Under the pieces are notes generated by a model. The model saw only the letters and a program-made list of their open reading frames with translations. It was not told the DNA's origin and did not search any database. Below are positions 17,812 through 27,020 of a stretch of 64,000 nucleotides of DNA, in pieces. Location: contig NZ_AP028672.1 of assembly GCF_041154505.1 (NCBI RefSeq), forward strand, positions 4,690,501 through 4,754,500, in the 5' to 3' direction. The first letter of the stretch is position 1. The number at the start of each line of letters is the position of its first letter. Position numbers and translations under genes: made by a program. This stretch comes from Acidovorax sp. A79 (lineage in GTDB: Bacteria > Pseudomonadota > Gammaproteobacteria > Burkholderiales > Burkholderiaceae_C).

Positions 17812-17828
17812 CCTGATGGCGCAAAAAG

Positions 17829-17860
17829 AAAAGCCCCGACATCACTGCCGGGGCTTTTTT
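17829..17860 (+). terminator. Rho-independent terminator
   Basis: AAAAGCCCCG and CGGGGCTTTT pair around a ten-base loop and run into six T residues, 17 bases after the stop of the Kelch-like gene. Confidence 0.92.
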
Positions 17861-18239
17861 GCTTTTTGGCGCCAGACCTGTGCCTGGCCCCTGTTCACGT
17901 GACGCTCAGGTCGTCGCAGCCGCCTCCACTCGCCGCAACTGCACCCCAGCTCCAGCGCCAATGGCCTCGAGACGCTTTCAGATGAACTTCCTGCGTCGCG
18001 GGCCCGTCCATCCTTTGCGTGCCCGCCACTGCCCGAGGGTTCCGGCCCGTGCCCCCTCAGCGCCACGGCCTGCGTGAGCGCTTTTCGAACTCCGCCAGGG
18101 CTGCGGCCCTGAGGTGCATCGGTGCCCCCATTTTTTTAGAATGTGCCCCCCAATGTGCCCCCAATTTTCTCGGATGGGGGTGAACTAGTCTGGACGGGTA
18201 CGGACAGCTAAGATGCTGATTTCAAAGGAGAAATAAAAA
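17861..18239. other. Gene-poor region flanking tRNA-Leu, possible integration scar
   Basis: No gene is recognised. The notable part is 18121-18180, where GTGCCCCC occurs three times (near 18122, 18143 and 18155) ahead of TGGGGGTGAACTAGTCTGGA. Such a junction beside a tRNA 3' end is typical of places where integrative elements enter. No integrase gene remains, so this is only a suggestion. Confidence 0.35.
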
Positions 18240-18269
18240 AGTCCGGAAGAGTTTGGACTCTTCCGGACT
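18240..18269 (-). terminator. Terminator of tRNA-Leu
   Basis: AGTCCGGAAGAGT and ACTCTTCCGGACT form a perfect 13-bp stem with a four-base loop. On the minus strand, directly downstream of the tRNA, it is followed by a T-rich run (TTTTTTATTT). Confidence 0.9.
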
Positions 18270-18275
18270 AGTCGA

Positions 18276-18360
18276 TGGTGCCCGGGGCCGGAATCGAACC
18301 GGCACGCCTTGCGGCGGGGGATTTTGAGTCCCCTGCGTCTACCAATTTCACCACCCGGGC
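18276..18360 (-). tRNA. tRNA-Leu (CAA anticodon)
   Basis: 85-nt type II tRNA read on the minus strand. The acceptor GCCCGGG pairs with CCCGGGC before an encoded ACCA. The D-loop AAATTGGTAGACGC, anticodon arm GGGGA-CTCAAAA-TCCCC (anticodon CAA, decoding UUG), a long variable arm and the T-loop GTTCGATTCC are all present. It is divergent from cysM with only 40 bases between them, where a CATAAT -10-like box is seen at 18381-18386 on the minus strand. Confidence 0.97.
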
Positions 18361-18400
18361 TGGAATTCGTGAAGCCGCAAATTATGGCACAGTAGGGCGC

Positions 18401-19303
18401 ATGAAATATCCGACGATTGAAGACGCGGTGGGCAACACGCCGCTGGTGGCGCTGCAGCGCATTGGGGCCCAGGACAACGCGGCGCGGGGCAATGTGGTGC
18501 TGGGCAAGCTGGAGGGCAACAACCCCGCAGGGTCGGTGAAGGACAGGCCCGCCCTGTCGATGATCCGGCGCGCGGAGGAGCGGGGCGACATCCGGCCTGG
18601 GGACACGCTGATCGAGGCCACGTCGGGCAACACCGGCATCGCCCTGGCGATGGCGGCCGCCATCAAGGGCTATCGCATGGTGCTGGTGATGCCGGAAGAC
18701 CTCTCCATCGAGCGCGCGCAGACCATGAAGGCCTTTGGGGCGGAGCTTGTGCTCACACCCAAGAGCGGTGGCATGGAACATGCGCGCGACCTCGCCGAGG
18801 CCATGCAAAAGCGCGGCGAGGGCAAGGTGCTGGACCAGTTCGCCAACCAGGACAACCCGCGCATCCACTACGAAACCACGGGCCCCGAGATCTGGGAGCA
18901 GACCGGCGGGCGCATCACGCACTTCGTGAGCGCCATGGGCACCACGGGCACCATCACCGGGGTGTCGCGCTTCCTCAAGGAGAAGAACCCGGCCATCCAG
19001 ATCATCGGCGCGCAGCCCGAGGAAGGCTCGCGCATTCCCGGCATCCGCAAGTGGCCGCAGGAGTACCTGCCCAAGATCTATGACGCGAGCACGGTGGATG
19101 AGCTGGTGTATGTGAGCCAGGACAATGCCGAGGACATGTGCCGCCGTCTGGCGCGAGAAGAGGGCATCTTCGCGGGCATCTCGGCGGCGGGGGCCTGCTG
19201 GGTGGCGCAGCAGATCGCGGCGCGCGACAGCCATGCCACCATCGTCTTCGTGGTGTGCGACCGGGGCGACCGCTACCTGTCGACGGGGGTGTTCCCCGCC
19301 TGA
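18401..19303 (+). CDS. cysM: Cysteine synthase B
   Basis: Pyridoxal-phosphate enzyme that makes cysteine from O-acetylserine and sulfide or thiosulfate. It has 300 residues; PLP-binding Lys47 lies in AGSVKDRPA, the substrate loop TSGNTG is at 74-79 and the phosphate-cup glycines are in SAMGTTGTITGVSR. GNNPAGS and the EEGIFAGISAAGA segment are typical of CysM rather than CysK. The ATG at 18401 is chosen because longer in-frame readings run through the tRNA-Leu gene. It is followed by a family A repeat and the Nudix gene. Confidence 0.95.
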   Translation: MKYPTIEDAVGNTPLVALQRIGAQDNAARGNVVLGKLEGNNPAGSVKDRPALSMIRRAEERGDIRPGDTLIEATSGNTGIALAMAAAIKGYRMVLVMPEDLSIERAQTMKAFGAELVLTPKSGGMEHARDLAEAMQKRGEGKVLDQFANQDNPRIHYETTGPEIWEQTGGRITHFVSAMGTTGTITGVSRFLKEKNPAIQIIGAQPEEGSRIPGIRKWPQEYLPKIYDASTVDELVYVSQDNAEDMCRRLAREEGIFAGISAAGACWVAQQIAARDSHATIVFVVCDRGDRYLSTGVFPA

Positions 19304-19340
19304 GGACGAAAGGCAGCGAAGGCGACCCCTTCACCTTCCT

Positions 19341-19402
19341 TGAAATGAAAATGGGCCGTCTGCGCTGGATAGGAAAGCGCCGATAGCTATCAAAATAAGA
19401 GC
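19341..19402. repeat. Family A short repeat, copy 3 (reverse orientation)
   Basis: Reads TGAAATGAAAATGGGCCGTC, TGCGCTGGATAGG, AAAGCGCCGATAGCTATC and AAAATAAGAG. It ends two bases before the Nudix start codon, so the AAGAG that would serve as ribosome-binding site comes from the repeat. Confidence 0.85.
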
Positions 19403-19404
19403 AT

Positions 19405-19971
19405 ATGCACTACGAAACCCGCTACTGCACCCACTGCGGCACCGCGCTGCAGCCGATCACGCTGGCCGAGGACGGTGGCGACAAGGAGCGCCTGCGCTGC
19501 CCCGCCTGCGGCTGGACGCACTGGAACAATCCCACGCCCGTGCTGGCCGCGATCGTGGAGGTGAATGGCAAGGTGCTGCTGGCCCGCAACGCGGCCTGGC
19601 CCGCGAAGATGTTTGCGCTGATCACGGGCTTCATGGAGGCCGGGGAGTCGCCGCAGGAAGGCATCGCGCGCGAGGTCAAGGAGGAAACCAACCTCGACGT
19701 GCGCTCCACCACGCTGGTGGGGGCCTACGAGTTTCTGCGCATGAACCAGATCATCATTGCCTACCATGTGGTGGCCGAGGGTGAGGTGCGGCTGTCGCCC
19801 GAGCTGGTGGACCACCGGTTCTACGACCTGCACGAGCTCAGGTGCTGGCCCGCCGGCACGGGCTATGCGCTGGCGGACTGGCTGCGCACGCGAGGGCATG
19901 AACCGGTGTTTTTCACGGCAGAGGAAAACGAAGAGCGCCGCCGGGGGCTCAACCTGCCGCCAAAGGATTGA
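19405..19971 (+). CDS. Nudix hydrolase with zinc ribbon (NADH pyrophosphatase-like)
   Basis: 188-residue hydrolase of nucleoside diphosphate derivatives. A zinc ribbon is formed by Cys8, Cys11, Cys32 and Cys35. The Nudix box spans residues 75-97 (GFMEAGESPQEGIAREVKEE then TNL) and matches GX5EX7REUXEEXGU except that Thr-Asn replaces the final Gly region. Zinc ribbon plus Nudix is the NudC arrangement, but the large N-terminal domain of NudC is absent, so a compact NUDIX subfamily is meant. Its stop overlaps the tusA start (TGATG), implying translational coupling. Confidence 0.9.
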   Translation: MHYETRYCTHCGTALQPITLAEDGGDKERLRCPACGWTHWNNPTPVLAAIVEVNGKVLLARNAAWPAKMFALITGFMEAGESPQEGIAREVKEETNLDVRSTTLVGAYEFLRMNQIIIAYHVVAEGEVRLSPELVDHRFYDLHELRCWPAGTGYALADWLRTRGHEPVFFTAEENEERRRGLNLPPKD

Positions 19972-20207
19972 TGAAGACCATGGACATCCACAAAGAAATC
20001 GATACCCGGGGCTTGAACTGCCCCCTGCCCATCCTCAAGGCCAAGAAGGCGCTGGCGGACATGGCCAGTGGCCAGCTGCTCAAGGTGGTGTCCACCGATG
20101 GCGGCTCGCTGCGCGACTTCCAGGCCTTTGCCAAGCAGACGGGCAATGAGCTGGTGGAACAGCAGACGATGGGCGAGGAGTACATCCACGTCCTGCGCAG
20201 AAGGTAG
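19971..20207 (+). CDS. TusA-family sulfur-carrier protein
   Basis: 78-residue sulfurtransferase-like protein with the family signature DTRGLNCPLPILKAKKAL, in which Cys17 of the CPxP motif carries the persulfide. The second half, GQLLKVVSTDGGSLRDFQAF, is the normal TusA core. These proteins relay sulfur for tRNA thiolation, molybdenum cofactor or other thio-cofactors. The ATG at 19971 overlaps the Nudix stop codon; an internal ATG at 19980 is an alternative. It is the second gene of a two-gene unit that ends at the bidirectional terminator at 20383. Confidence 0.9.
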   Translation: MKTMDIHKEIDTRGLNCPLPILKAKKALADMASGQLLKVVSTDGGSLRDFQAFAKQTGNELVEQQTMGEEYIHVLRRR

Positions 20208-20382
20208 ATAAATGGAAGCGAAACCCTGACGGGGTGGTGCGCTTTGCCCTCTGCCGCCACTGCGCGAGGGACGCGTGCGCAGCCTGGGCAAACCGGGCCC
20301 CCGGGCTCGGCAGGCGACGCGGCGCTGGAATTCGCCTGGTTTCTGCTGGCGCCTGGCGCAGGCCGCAGCAGTGCCTCAAGGC

Positions 20383-20427
20383 AAAAAATCCTCCACAGCC
20401 CTGGTGGGCTGCCGGAGGATTTTTTTT
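20383..20427. terminator. Bidirectional terminator between tusA and galU
   Basis: AAAAAATCCTCC and GGAGGATTTTTT form a perfect stem, with an inner AGCCC/GGGCT helix. T-runs on both strands serve the convergent tusA-like and galU genes. Confidence 0.92.
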
Positions 20428-20466
20428 CTGGTCATGCAGCCGCGCAGATCGCTGTGCAGGCGCTGC

Positions 20467-21354
20467 CTACAGGCTCAGGCCCTTCAGGTATTCCCGGAAC
20501 GACGCGCCCACTTGAGGGTGCTGCAGCGCCAGTTCCACTGTGGCTTCCAGAAAGCCTTCCTTGCTGCCGCAGTCATACCGCTTGCCCTGGTACTGGAAGG
20601 CGTACACGGCCTCGCTCTGCATCAGGCGCGCGATGCCGTCGGTGAGCTGGATCTCGCCACCCACGCCGCGCGGCTGGTTGCGGATCTCGTCGAACACGCC
20701 GGGGGTGAGGATGTAGCGGCCGGCCACGCCCATGCGGGAGGGTGCCACGTCGGCCTTGGGCTTCTCGACGATGCGGTCGATGCGGATCAGCGGACCGCCT
20801 GCGGGCTCGCCGGCCACGATGCCGTATTTGTGCACCTGATCTTCCGGTACTTCCTGCACGGCGATGACCGAACGGCCCTGCTGGCGGAAGGCGGTGGCCA
20901 TCTGGGCCAGCACGGGTGGGCCGCCCTGGGGGCCCACCATCAGGTCGTCGGCCAGCAGCACGGCAAACGGCTCCTTGCCCACAAGCGGCTCGGCGCACAG
21001 CACGGCATGGCCCAGGCCCAGCGAGCGGGGTTGGCGCACAAACGCGCAGTCCATGTCGTCGGGCTGGATGGAACGCACCAGCGCCAGCAGTTCCTTCTTG
21101 CCGGCGGCTTCCAGCTCGGCCTCCAGCTCGTAGGCGGTGTCGAAATGGTCTTCGATGGCGCGCTTGCTGCGGCCGGTCACGAAGATCATGTGGCGGATGC
21201 CGGCGGCGTAGGCCTCTTCGACGGCGTACTGGATGAGCGGCTTGTCCACCACGGGCAGCATTTCCTTGGGGCTGGCCTTGGTGGCGGGCAGGAACCGGGT
21301 GCCCAGGCCCGCGACGGGGAATACGGCTTTGCGGACGGTGGTGGCAACAGTCAT
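20467..21354 (-). CDS. galU: UTP--glucose-1-phosphate uridylyltransferase
   Basis: Makes UDP-glucose for capsule, lipopolysaccharide and trehalose synthesis. The 295-residue protein starts with the nucleotide-binding block [20 protein letters not shown], then [40 protein letters not shown] and [11 protein letters not shown], all standard for bacterial GalU. The usual AAGGAA site precedes the ATG at 21354. The neighbour on the same strand is valS, a pairing common in Burkholderiales. Length and composition are ordinary. Confidence 0.96.
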   Translation of the reverse strand: MTVATTVRKAVFPVAGLGTRFLPATKASPKEMLPVVDKPLIQYAVEEAYAAGIRHMIFVTGRSKRAIEDHFDTAYELEAELEAAGKKELLALVRSIQPDDMDCAFVRQPRSLGLGHAVLCAEPLVGKEPFAVLLADDLMVGPQGGPPVLAQMATAFRQQGRSVIAVQEVPEDQVHKYGIVAGEPAGGPLIRIDRIVEKPKADVAPSRMGVAGRYILTPGVFDEIRNQPRGVGGEIQLTDGIARLMQSEAVYAFQYQGKRYDCGSKEGFLEATVELALQHPQVGASFREYLKGLSL

Positions 21355-21443
21355 GGAATTCCTTTTGGGGATAGGTAATCGGGTCGGATGGAGCCCCGCC
21401 GCCAGGGCGGGGTCCGTTGCGCCACGCAGTATGGCGGCTGTTT

Positions 21444-24341
21444 TCAGCCCAGGCGTGTCAGTTGATCGCGCAATCTGCCCAGCGTGGTGCCGAAGTCCGC
21501 CACCCGCTTTTTCTCCTGGTCGATCACGGCGGGTGGCGCCTTGGACACGAAGGCTTCGTTGGACAGCTTGCCGTTGGCCTTGGTGATCTCACCCTCGATG
21601 CGGCTGATTTCCTTGGACAGGCGGGCCTTCTCGGCGGCCACGTCGATTTCCATGTGCAGGCACATGCGCGCCTCGCCCACCATGGCCACGGGCGCGGCCT
21701 GCGCGGCGGCGGCCCAGGCGGCCTCGTCGTCGAACACCTTGACCTCGCTGAGCTTGGCGAGGGCCTGCAGCACCGGCGCCACGCCGCGCATGAAGTCCGT
21801 GTCGCCCACGGTGTACAGCGGCAGGCGGGTCGAGGGCGAGACGTTCATCTCGCCGCGCAGCGTGCGGCAGGCATCCACCAGGCCCTTGACACGCTCCATG
21901 TGCGCAATGGCGGCCTCGTCGATCTTGCTCGGCTGCGCCTCGGGGTAGCGGGCGATGCTGACCGATTCGCCTTGGAGCCCCGCCACGGGCGCCACGGTTT
22001 GCCACAGGGCTTCGGTGATGAACGGGATGATGGGGTGGGCCAGGCGCAGGATGGCTTCCAGCGTGCGGATCAGGGTGCGGCGCGTGGCGCGCTGCTCGGC
22101 CTCGGTGCCGGTCTGGATCTGCACCTTGGCGATCTCCAGGTACCAGTCGCAGAACTCGTTCCAGACGAAGTCATAGATCGTGTTGGCCACGTTGTCCAGC
22201 CGGTACTCGGCAAATCCCTTGGCGACTTCCGCCTCGGTCTTTTGCAGCAGCGACGCTATCCAGCGGTCGGCCTGGCTGAAGGCCATGTAGCCGTGGGCGG
22301 GGCCGCCGGGCTGGCATTCTTCCTTGGTGTGCTCTTTCAGGCCGCAGTCCTGGCCCTCGCAGTTCATCAGCACGAAGCGGCTGGCGTTCCAGAGCTTGTT
22401 GCAGAAGTTGCGGTAGCCCTCGCAGCGCTTGCTGTCGAAGTTGATGCTGCGCCCCAGGCTGGCCAGCGCCGCGAAAGTGAAGCGCAGCGCGTCGGCACCG
22501 TAGGCGGGGATGCCTTCGGGGAATTCCTTTTGCGTGTTCTTGCGCACCGTGGGCGCGGTCTCGGGCTTGCGCAGGCCGGTGGTGCGCTTGTCCAGCAACG
22601 GGTCGAGGGCAATGCCGTCGATCAGATCCACCGGGTCGAGCACGTTGCCTTCGGACTTGGACATCTTCTTGCCCTGCGCGTCGCGCACCAGGCCGTGGAT
22701 GTACACGTGCCTGAACGGCACGCGGCCCGTGAAGTGCGTGGTCATCATGATCATCCGGGCGACCCAGAAGAAGATGATGTCGTAGCCCGTCACCAGTACG
22801 GTGCTGGGCAGGTACAGGTTGAAGTCGTCGGTGGCGCTGTCGCCCTGTTCAGGCCAGCCCATGGTGCTGAAGGGCACGAGCGCGGACGAGTACCAGGTGT
22901 CGAGCACGTCCTCGTCGCGGCGCAGCAGCTTGCCCGGGGCCTTGGCCTGGGCCTCGGCTTCGCTGCGGGCCACGATCACGTTGCCGTCTTCGTCGTACCA
23001 GGCCGGGATCTGGTGGCCCCACCACAGCTGGCGGCTGATGCACCAGTCCTGGATGTTGTTCATCCACTGGTTGTAGGTGTTCACCCAGTTCTCGGGCACG
23101 AACGTCACCTCGCCCGTGGCCACCGCGTCGATGGCCTTTTGCGCGATGCTCTTGCCCGTGGGGTCCTGGTCGCTCACCTTGCTCATGGCCACGAACCACT
23201 GGTCGGTCAGCATGGGCTCGATCACCTGGCCGGTGCGGGTGCAGATGGGCACCATGAGCTTGTGTTTCTTCACCTCGACCAGCGCGCCGGTGGCTTCCAG
23301 GTCGGCCACCACGGCCTTGCGGGCCACGAAGCGGTCCATGCCCCGGTACTTGGCGGGTGCGTTGTCGTTGATGGTGGCCTGCAGCGTCAGCACCACGATC
23401 ATGGGCAGCTTGTGGCGCTGGCCCACGGCGTAGTCGTTCTGGTCGTGCGCGGGGGTGACCTTCACCACGCCCGTGCCGAACTCCTTGTCCACGTAGTCGT
23501 CGGCAATCACCGGGATCTGGCGGTCACACAGCGGCAGGTTGACCATCTTGCCGATCAGGTGCGTGTAGCGTGCGTCTTCAGGGTGCACCATCAGGGCCAC
23601 GTCGCCCAGCATGGTCTCGGGGCGGGTGGTGGCCACCGTGAGGCTGCCCGAGCCATCGGCCAGCGGGTAGGCGATGTGCCACAGCGAGCCGTCTTTTTCC
23701 TCGCTCTCCACTTCCAGGTCGGACACGGCGGACTGCAGCTTCGGGTCCCAGTTCACCAGGCGCTTGCCGCGGTAGATCAGGCCCTGCTCGTACAGCTTCA
23801 CGAAGGTGTCGGTGACCACGGTGGAGAGCTTGTCGTCCATGGTGAAGTACTCGCGGCTCCAGTCCACGCTGTCGCCCATGCGGCGCATCTGCGTGGTGAT
23901 GGTGTTGCCGCTCTTTTCCTTCCACTCCCACACCTTGCTCACAAAGTTCTTGCGCGCCTCGGGCGGGGTGGGGCCCATGTCGTAGCGGCTGATGCCCTGC
24001 TCCTGCAGCTGGCGCTCGACCACGATCTGCGTGGCGATGCCCGCGTGGTCGGTGCCGGGGACCCACACGGTGTTGAAGCCCTTCATGCGGTGGTAGCGCG
24101 TGAGGCTGTCCATGATGGTCTGGTTGAACGCATGGCCCATGTGCAGCGTGCCCGTCACGTTGGGGGGCGGCAGCTGGATGGAGAAGGCCGGCTCGCCGGC
24201 TTGCGCCGCGCCCGTGCCTCTGAATCCCGCGACGCCATAGCCGCGGCGTTCCCATTCGGGCCCCCAGTGGGCTTCCAGGGCGGCGGGTTCAAAAGACTTG
24301 GACAGGCTGTCGAGGCCGGGTTGTGTGGGGGTGGTGCTCAT
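21444..24341 (-). CDS. valS: Valyl-tRNA synthetase
   Basis: Class I aminoacyl-tRNA synthetase of 965 residues. The ATP-binding HIGH motif reads HMGH near residue 65 ([15 protein letters not shown]) and the KMSKS motif is present near residue 558 ([14 protein letters not shown]). The inserted editing domain carries [15 protein letters not shown], and the C-terminal coiled coil ([20 protein letters not shown]) ends the protein. The ATG at 24341 gives [19 protein letters not shown], the normal start; an upstream in-frame ATG at 24362 is less likely. A family A repeat lies in the divergent region to the AraC gene. Confidence 0.97.
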   Translation of the reverse strand: MSTTPTQPGLDSLSKSFEPAALEAHWGPEWERRGYGVAGFRGTGAAQAGEPAFSIQLPPPNVTGTLHMGHAFNQTIMDSLTRYHRMKGFNTVWVPGTDHAGIATQIVVERQLQEQGISRYDMGPTPPEARKNFVSKVWEWKEKSGNTITTQMRRMGDSVDWSREYFTMDDKLSTVVTDTFVKLYEQGLIYRGKRLVNWDPKLQSAVSDLEVESEEKDGSLWHIAYPLADGSGSLTVATTRPETMLGDVALMVHPEDARYTHLIGKMVNLPLCDRQIPVIADDYVDKEFGTGVVKVTPAHDQNDYAVGQRHKLPMIVVLTLQATINDNAPAKYRGMDRFVARKAVVADLEATGALVEVKKHKLMVPICTRTGQVIEPMLTDQWFVAMSKVSDQDPTGKSIAQKAIDAVATGEVTFVPENWVNTYNQWMNNIQDWCISRQLWWGHQIPAWYDEDGNVIVARSEAEAQAKAPGKLLRRDEDVLDTWYSSALVPFSTMGWPEQGDSATDDFNLYLPSTVLVTGYDIIFFWVARMIMMTTHFTGRVPFRHVYIHGLVRDAQGKKMSKSEGNVLDPVDLIDGIALDPLLDKRTTGLRKPETAPTVRKNTQKEFPEGIPAYGADALRFTFAALASLGRSINFDSKRCEGYRNFCNKLWNASRFVLMNCEGQDCGLKEHTKEECQPGGPAHGYMAFSQADRWIASLLQKTEAEVAKGFAEYRLDNVANTIYDFVWNEFCDWYLEIAKVQIQTGTEAEQRATRRTLIRTLEAILRLAHPIIPFITEALWQTVAPVAGLQGESVSIARYPEAQPSKIDEAAIAHMERVKGLVDACRTLRGEMNVSPSTRLPLYTVGDTDFMRGVAPVLQALAKLSEVKVFDDEAAWAAAAQAAPVAMVGEARMCLHMEIDVAAEKARLSKEISRIEGEITKANGKLSNEAFVSKAPPAVIDQEKKRVADFGTTLGRLRDQLTRLG

Positions 24342-24411
24342 GGTGGCCAATGAAAACGGCATCCCTGGGGATGCCGTGGGGAAAGGATGGATGCATTTTA
24401 TCGTTGCCGGG

Positions 24412-24476
24412 GAGCTACCATATTGATAGCTACCTGCGATCTGCTGGTGGGCGCTGAAGCCGATTTTTATCAAGAA
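24412..24476. repeat. Family A short repeat, copy 4
   Basis: Contains CATATTGATAGCTACCTGCG, then TGGTGGGCGCTGAAGCCG and ATTTTTATCAAG. It lies between the divergent valS and AraC genes, where it may supply promoter elements. Confidence 0.75.
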
Positions 24477-24533
24477 ACTGCGCAGGCATCGCGCGGGGCC
24501 GCTACACTGCGGCGGCCCATATCCTGAGCCGCC

Positions 24534-25505
24534 ATGTCCCCAACGCCTGCAGCCCCCCAGCTCCTGCACCTGACCTCGCGTGATTACACCGGCCGCGACA
24601 AGACCGCTGCGCTGCGTGAGTTCTACGGACGCGAATTGATGCGCGTGGAGCTGCGGCCCTACGAAGGCGCGGGCGCAACCCAGGACGGGCTGGACTTCGC
24701 CAGCACCATGCTGCCCCTGGGCGGCGACTCCATCTACGTCCATACCCAGTGCACACCCAGCCGCATGTGGCGCTCGCCCGAGATGCTTCGCGACGGGGAC
24801 GACGCCCTGTACCTGGCCGTGGCCTGGGGCGGCGGCGTTTTCCACACGCCGCGCGAAAGCCACCACCTGTCCGGCGGCCGCTACGCCATCGTCTCCAAGG
24901 CCCGCGCGCACGAGTTCATCAATCTCCGGGGCGGGGCCAGCGCCTGCATCCAGGTGCCGCATGCCGCCATGGCGCGGCGAGTCGCGGGGCTGGAGGAGGC
25001 GCCGATGCGCATGCTGTCGCCCGACATGCCAGAGCCCGCCTTGGCGATCGGCTATGCGCAACTGCTGGCCCGCAGCCCCGAGCTTTCCGCGCCGCTGCTG
25101 CAGTCGGCCCTGTCGCATCTGCAGGAGCTGGTGGCGCGTGTGCTGGCACCGACGGCGCAGGCCCCTGCGCAGGATGCCGTGGGCGTGCCCCGCCTGGCGC
25201 TGATCCGCCGCGACATCCTGGCCCGCATCGACCGGGCCGACCTGAGCCTGGCGCAGATCGCACGGCTGCACCACCTCACCCCGCGCCAGGTGCAGCGCCT
25301 GTTCGCGCGGGAGGGCATGTACTTTTCCGACTTTGTGCGCGAGCAGCGGCTGATGCGCGCCCGCGCCATGCTGGCCGATCCCGCGCAGCGCCACCGCCGT
25401 GTGCTGCAGATCGCGCTGGACAGCGGGTTCGACGACGTATCGGCCTTCAGCCGCGCTTTCCGGCGGCAGTTCGGCATGTCGCCCAGCGAGGCGCGCGGCA
25501 GCTGA
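24534..25505 (+). CDS. AraC/XylS-family transcriptional regulator
   Basis: 323-residue regulator. The C-terminal hundred residues form the double helix-turn-helix: [29 protein letters not shown] for the first and [34 protein letters not shown] for the second, both in overlapping blocks and well conserved. The N-terminal domain resembles the AraC_binding_2 type found in TetR/FeaR-like members ([15 protein letters not shown] stretch, [12 protein letters not shown]). A ligand cannot be named. Directly downstream, two direct repeats 21 bp apart (25522 and 25543) precede a surface-protein gene, which is the obvious candidate target. Confidence 0.9.
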   Translation: MSPTPAAPQLLHLTSRDYTGRDKTAALREFYGRELMRVELRPYEGAGATQDGLDFASTMLPLGGDSIYVHTQCTPSRMWRSPEMLRDGDDALYLAVAWGGGVFHTPRESHHLSGGRYAIVSKARAHEFINLRGGASACIQVPHAAMARRVAGLEEAPMRMLSPDMPEPALAIGYAQLLARSPELSAPLLQSALSHLQELVARVLAPTAQAPAQDAVGVPRLALIRRDILARIDRADLSLAQIARLHHLTPRQVQRLFAREGMYFSDFVREQRLMRARAMLADPAQRHRRVLQIALDSGFDDVSAFSRAFRRQFGMSPSEARGS

Positions 25506-25521
25506 AGGCTCCTGGTGCCCA

Positions 25522-25557
25522 TGTCACTTTGGGCACAGCGATTGTCATTTTGGGCAC
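25522..25557 (+). promoter_or_regulatory. Paired AraC-like direct repeats
   Basis: TGTCACTTTGGGCAC at 25522-25536 and TGTCATTTTGGGCAC at 25543-25557 differ at one base and are spaced exactly 21 bp, two helical turns. This is the layout of AraC/XylS half-sites. They lie between the AraC gene and the beta-helix protein gene. Confidence 0.7.
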
Positions 25558-25618
25558 GGACGGGGCGCGGCGGTTTCCCAAGAATCGCCGCAGTTTTCCG
25601 AATGTTACGAACACGCCC

Positions 25619-26947
25619 ATGCGCCTTCACTATTTCTCCCAGCACGCACTGCTTGCGGCCCTTGCCTGCACCGCATCCGCCCATGCCGCCCCCGTTGTCG
25701 TGGGCACCGGTACGCCCGCCAGTTGCACCGAAGCTGCGCTGGACGCGGCACTGGTGGGTAGCAACCAGATCACCTTCAACTGTGGCGCAGTCCCGCACAC
25801 CATCACGCTGACGGGCATGAAAGCCCCGGCGTCGGGAACCACCCTCGACGGCGGCGGGCTCGTTACCCTGGATGCCAACCTCGTGGCGCGTCACTTCTAC
25901 ATGAACTCCGGTACCTATGCGCTGGCCGGGCTCACGCTCGTCAATGGCCAGGCGGACCACGGCGGCGCCATCTATGCCAACAACGTGACGCTATCGCTCA
26001 GCAACGTCACCTTGCGCAACAACCGGACGCTGGCGGGCGGTGACGGCGGCGCCCTGTTTACCGGGGGCAATCTGGGCTCCCAGGTTACCCTGCAAAGGGT
26101 ACGCGCCATCGGCAACAGGGCCGACTATGGGGGCGGCGCCATCTACGCCAATAGTGAGTACGACACGCTGGCGCTGAATGAGTTCGTGGCGCAGAACAAC
26201 ATCAGCGCCAATGGCGGCGGCGCGATCGACCACCATGGCGCGGCCCTCACCATCACACAAAGCCTGTTCCAGAACAACTCGTCCACGGCTTCGGGGTCCT
26301 CCGGCGGGGCGGTGAATGTCGACCCGATCACGTCGAGCACCTTGTCCATCACCAACACGACCTTTGTGGACAACTCCCTGGGAGACGGCTCCGGTAGCGC
26401 TCTCAGCATCACCGGCGTGGCGGGCGGCAGCATTGCCAACAGCACCTTCGCCAACAACAGCGGAACCGTGGCGATTTCTGTCTGGGCCGCTGGCACGCAG
26501 GTCACGGCGAGGAACACGCTCATCAGCGCCACCTTGGGTGGCATCAACTGCAATACCCAGGGAGGGGCCGTGTTGTTCGACGGGGGCAACAATCTGCAGT
26601 TTGGAGGTACGGCGGCACAATCGTGTGGCGCATCGATGCCACAGGCCGACCCGCTCCTGGCCCCGTTGGCCAACAACGGCGCGGGCTATTTCAGCCAGAC
26701 CATGGCCTTGCAGCCGGGCAGCCCCGCCATTGATGCGGGCAGCGGCTGTGAAGTGGTGGACCAGCGTGGCGTGGCACGCCCCATCGGCCTGGCCTGCGAC
26801 ATCGGCGCCTTTGAAGCCCCGGTGGCCGCGCCGCCCGGCAATGGCGCGATTGCAGTGCCTGCGCTGGACTGTGGCGGCCTGGCCTTGCTTTCCACGCTGC
26901 TGGCGGGGCTGGGGGCGCTGCGCCGCCGCAAGGTTGGTTTGCTATAA
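25619..26947 (+). CDS. Beta-helix surface protein with choice-of-anchor Q domain and sorting tail
   Basis: Exported 442-residue protein with a Sec signal peptide (MRLHYFSQHALLAALACTAS, cleavage after AHA). The body is a right-handed beta-helix rich in GGAIYANN and NxTFxxN repeats, as in polymorphic outer-membrane proteins. The later block LAPLANNGAGYFSQTMALQP, then GSPAIDAG and DQRGVARP with CDIGAFE, is the 'choice-of-anchor Q' domain. The end, IAVPALDCGGLALLSTLLAG, then LGALRRRK, looks like an IPTL-CTERM-type signal. The ATG at 25619 excludes an unrelated upstream in-frame extension opposite and inside the AraC gene. The last codons and stop lie in a family A repeat. Confidence 0.87.
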   Translation: MRLHYFSQHALLAALACTASAHAAPVVVGTGTPASCTEAALDAALVGSNQITFNCGAVPHTITLTGMKAPASGTTLDGGGLVTLDANLVARHFYMNSGTYALAGLTLVNGQADHGGAIYANNVTLSLSNVTLRNNRTLAGGDGGALFTGGNLGSQVTLQRVRAIGNRADYGGGAIYANSEYDTLALNEFVAQNNISANGGGAIDHHGAALTITQSLFQNNSSTASGSSGGAVNVDPITSSTLSITNTTFVDNSLGDGSGSALSITGVAGGSIANSTFANNSGTVAISVWAAGTQVTARNTLISATLGGINCNTQGGAVLFDGGNNLQFGGTAAQSCGASMPQADPLLAPLANNGAGYFSQTMALQPGSPAIDAGSGCEVVDQRGVARPIGLACDIGAFEAPVAAPPGNGAIAVPALDCGGLALLSTLLAGLGALRRRKVGLL

Positions 26948-26996
26948 TTTTTATAGCATTTGGCGCTTTATGGGTAAGCCATGAAGGCCAATTCGG
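26938..26996. repeat. Family A short repeat, copy 5
   Basis: Reads TTGCTATAATTTTTATAGCA, then TTTGGCGCTTTATGGGTAAG and GAAGGCCAATTC. It overlaps the last three codons and the stop of the beta-helix gene. Confidence 0.75.
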
Positions 26997-27020
26997 CCCA
27001 AAAAAACTGCGCCATGCCAC

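Noticed and set aside
18275..18400. N-terminal extension of cysM starting MVPGAGIEPARLAAG
   Set aside because: It is a translation of the tRNA-Leu gene in antisense, a well-known annotation artefact. CysM starts at 18401.
21417..24353. 978-codon open frame on the plus strand opposite valS
   Set aside because: It is the antisense of valS in GC-rich DNA. Its translation is His/Ala/Gly-rich low complexity with no family match, while valS has all synthetase motifs.
24749..25618. N-terminal extension of the beta-helix protein overlapping the AraC gene
   Set aside because: It is a shadow of the AraC gene. The signal peptide starts at 25619.
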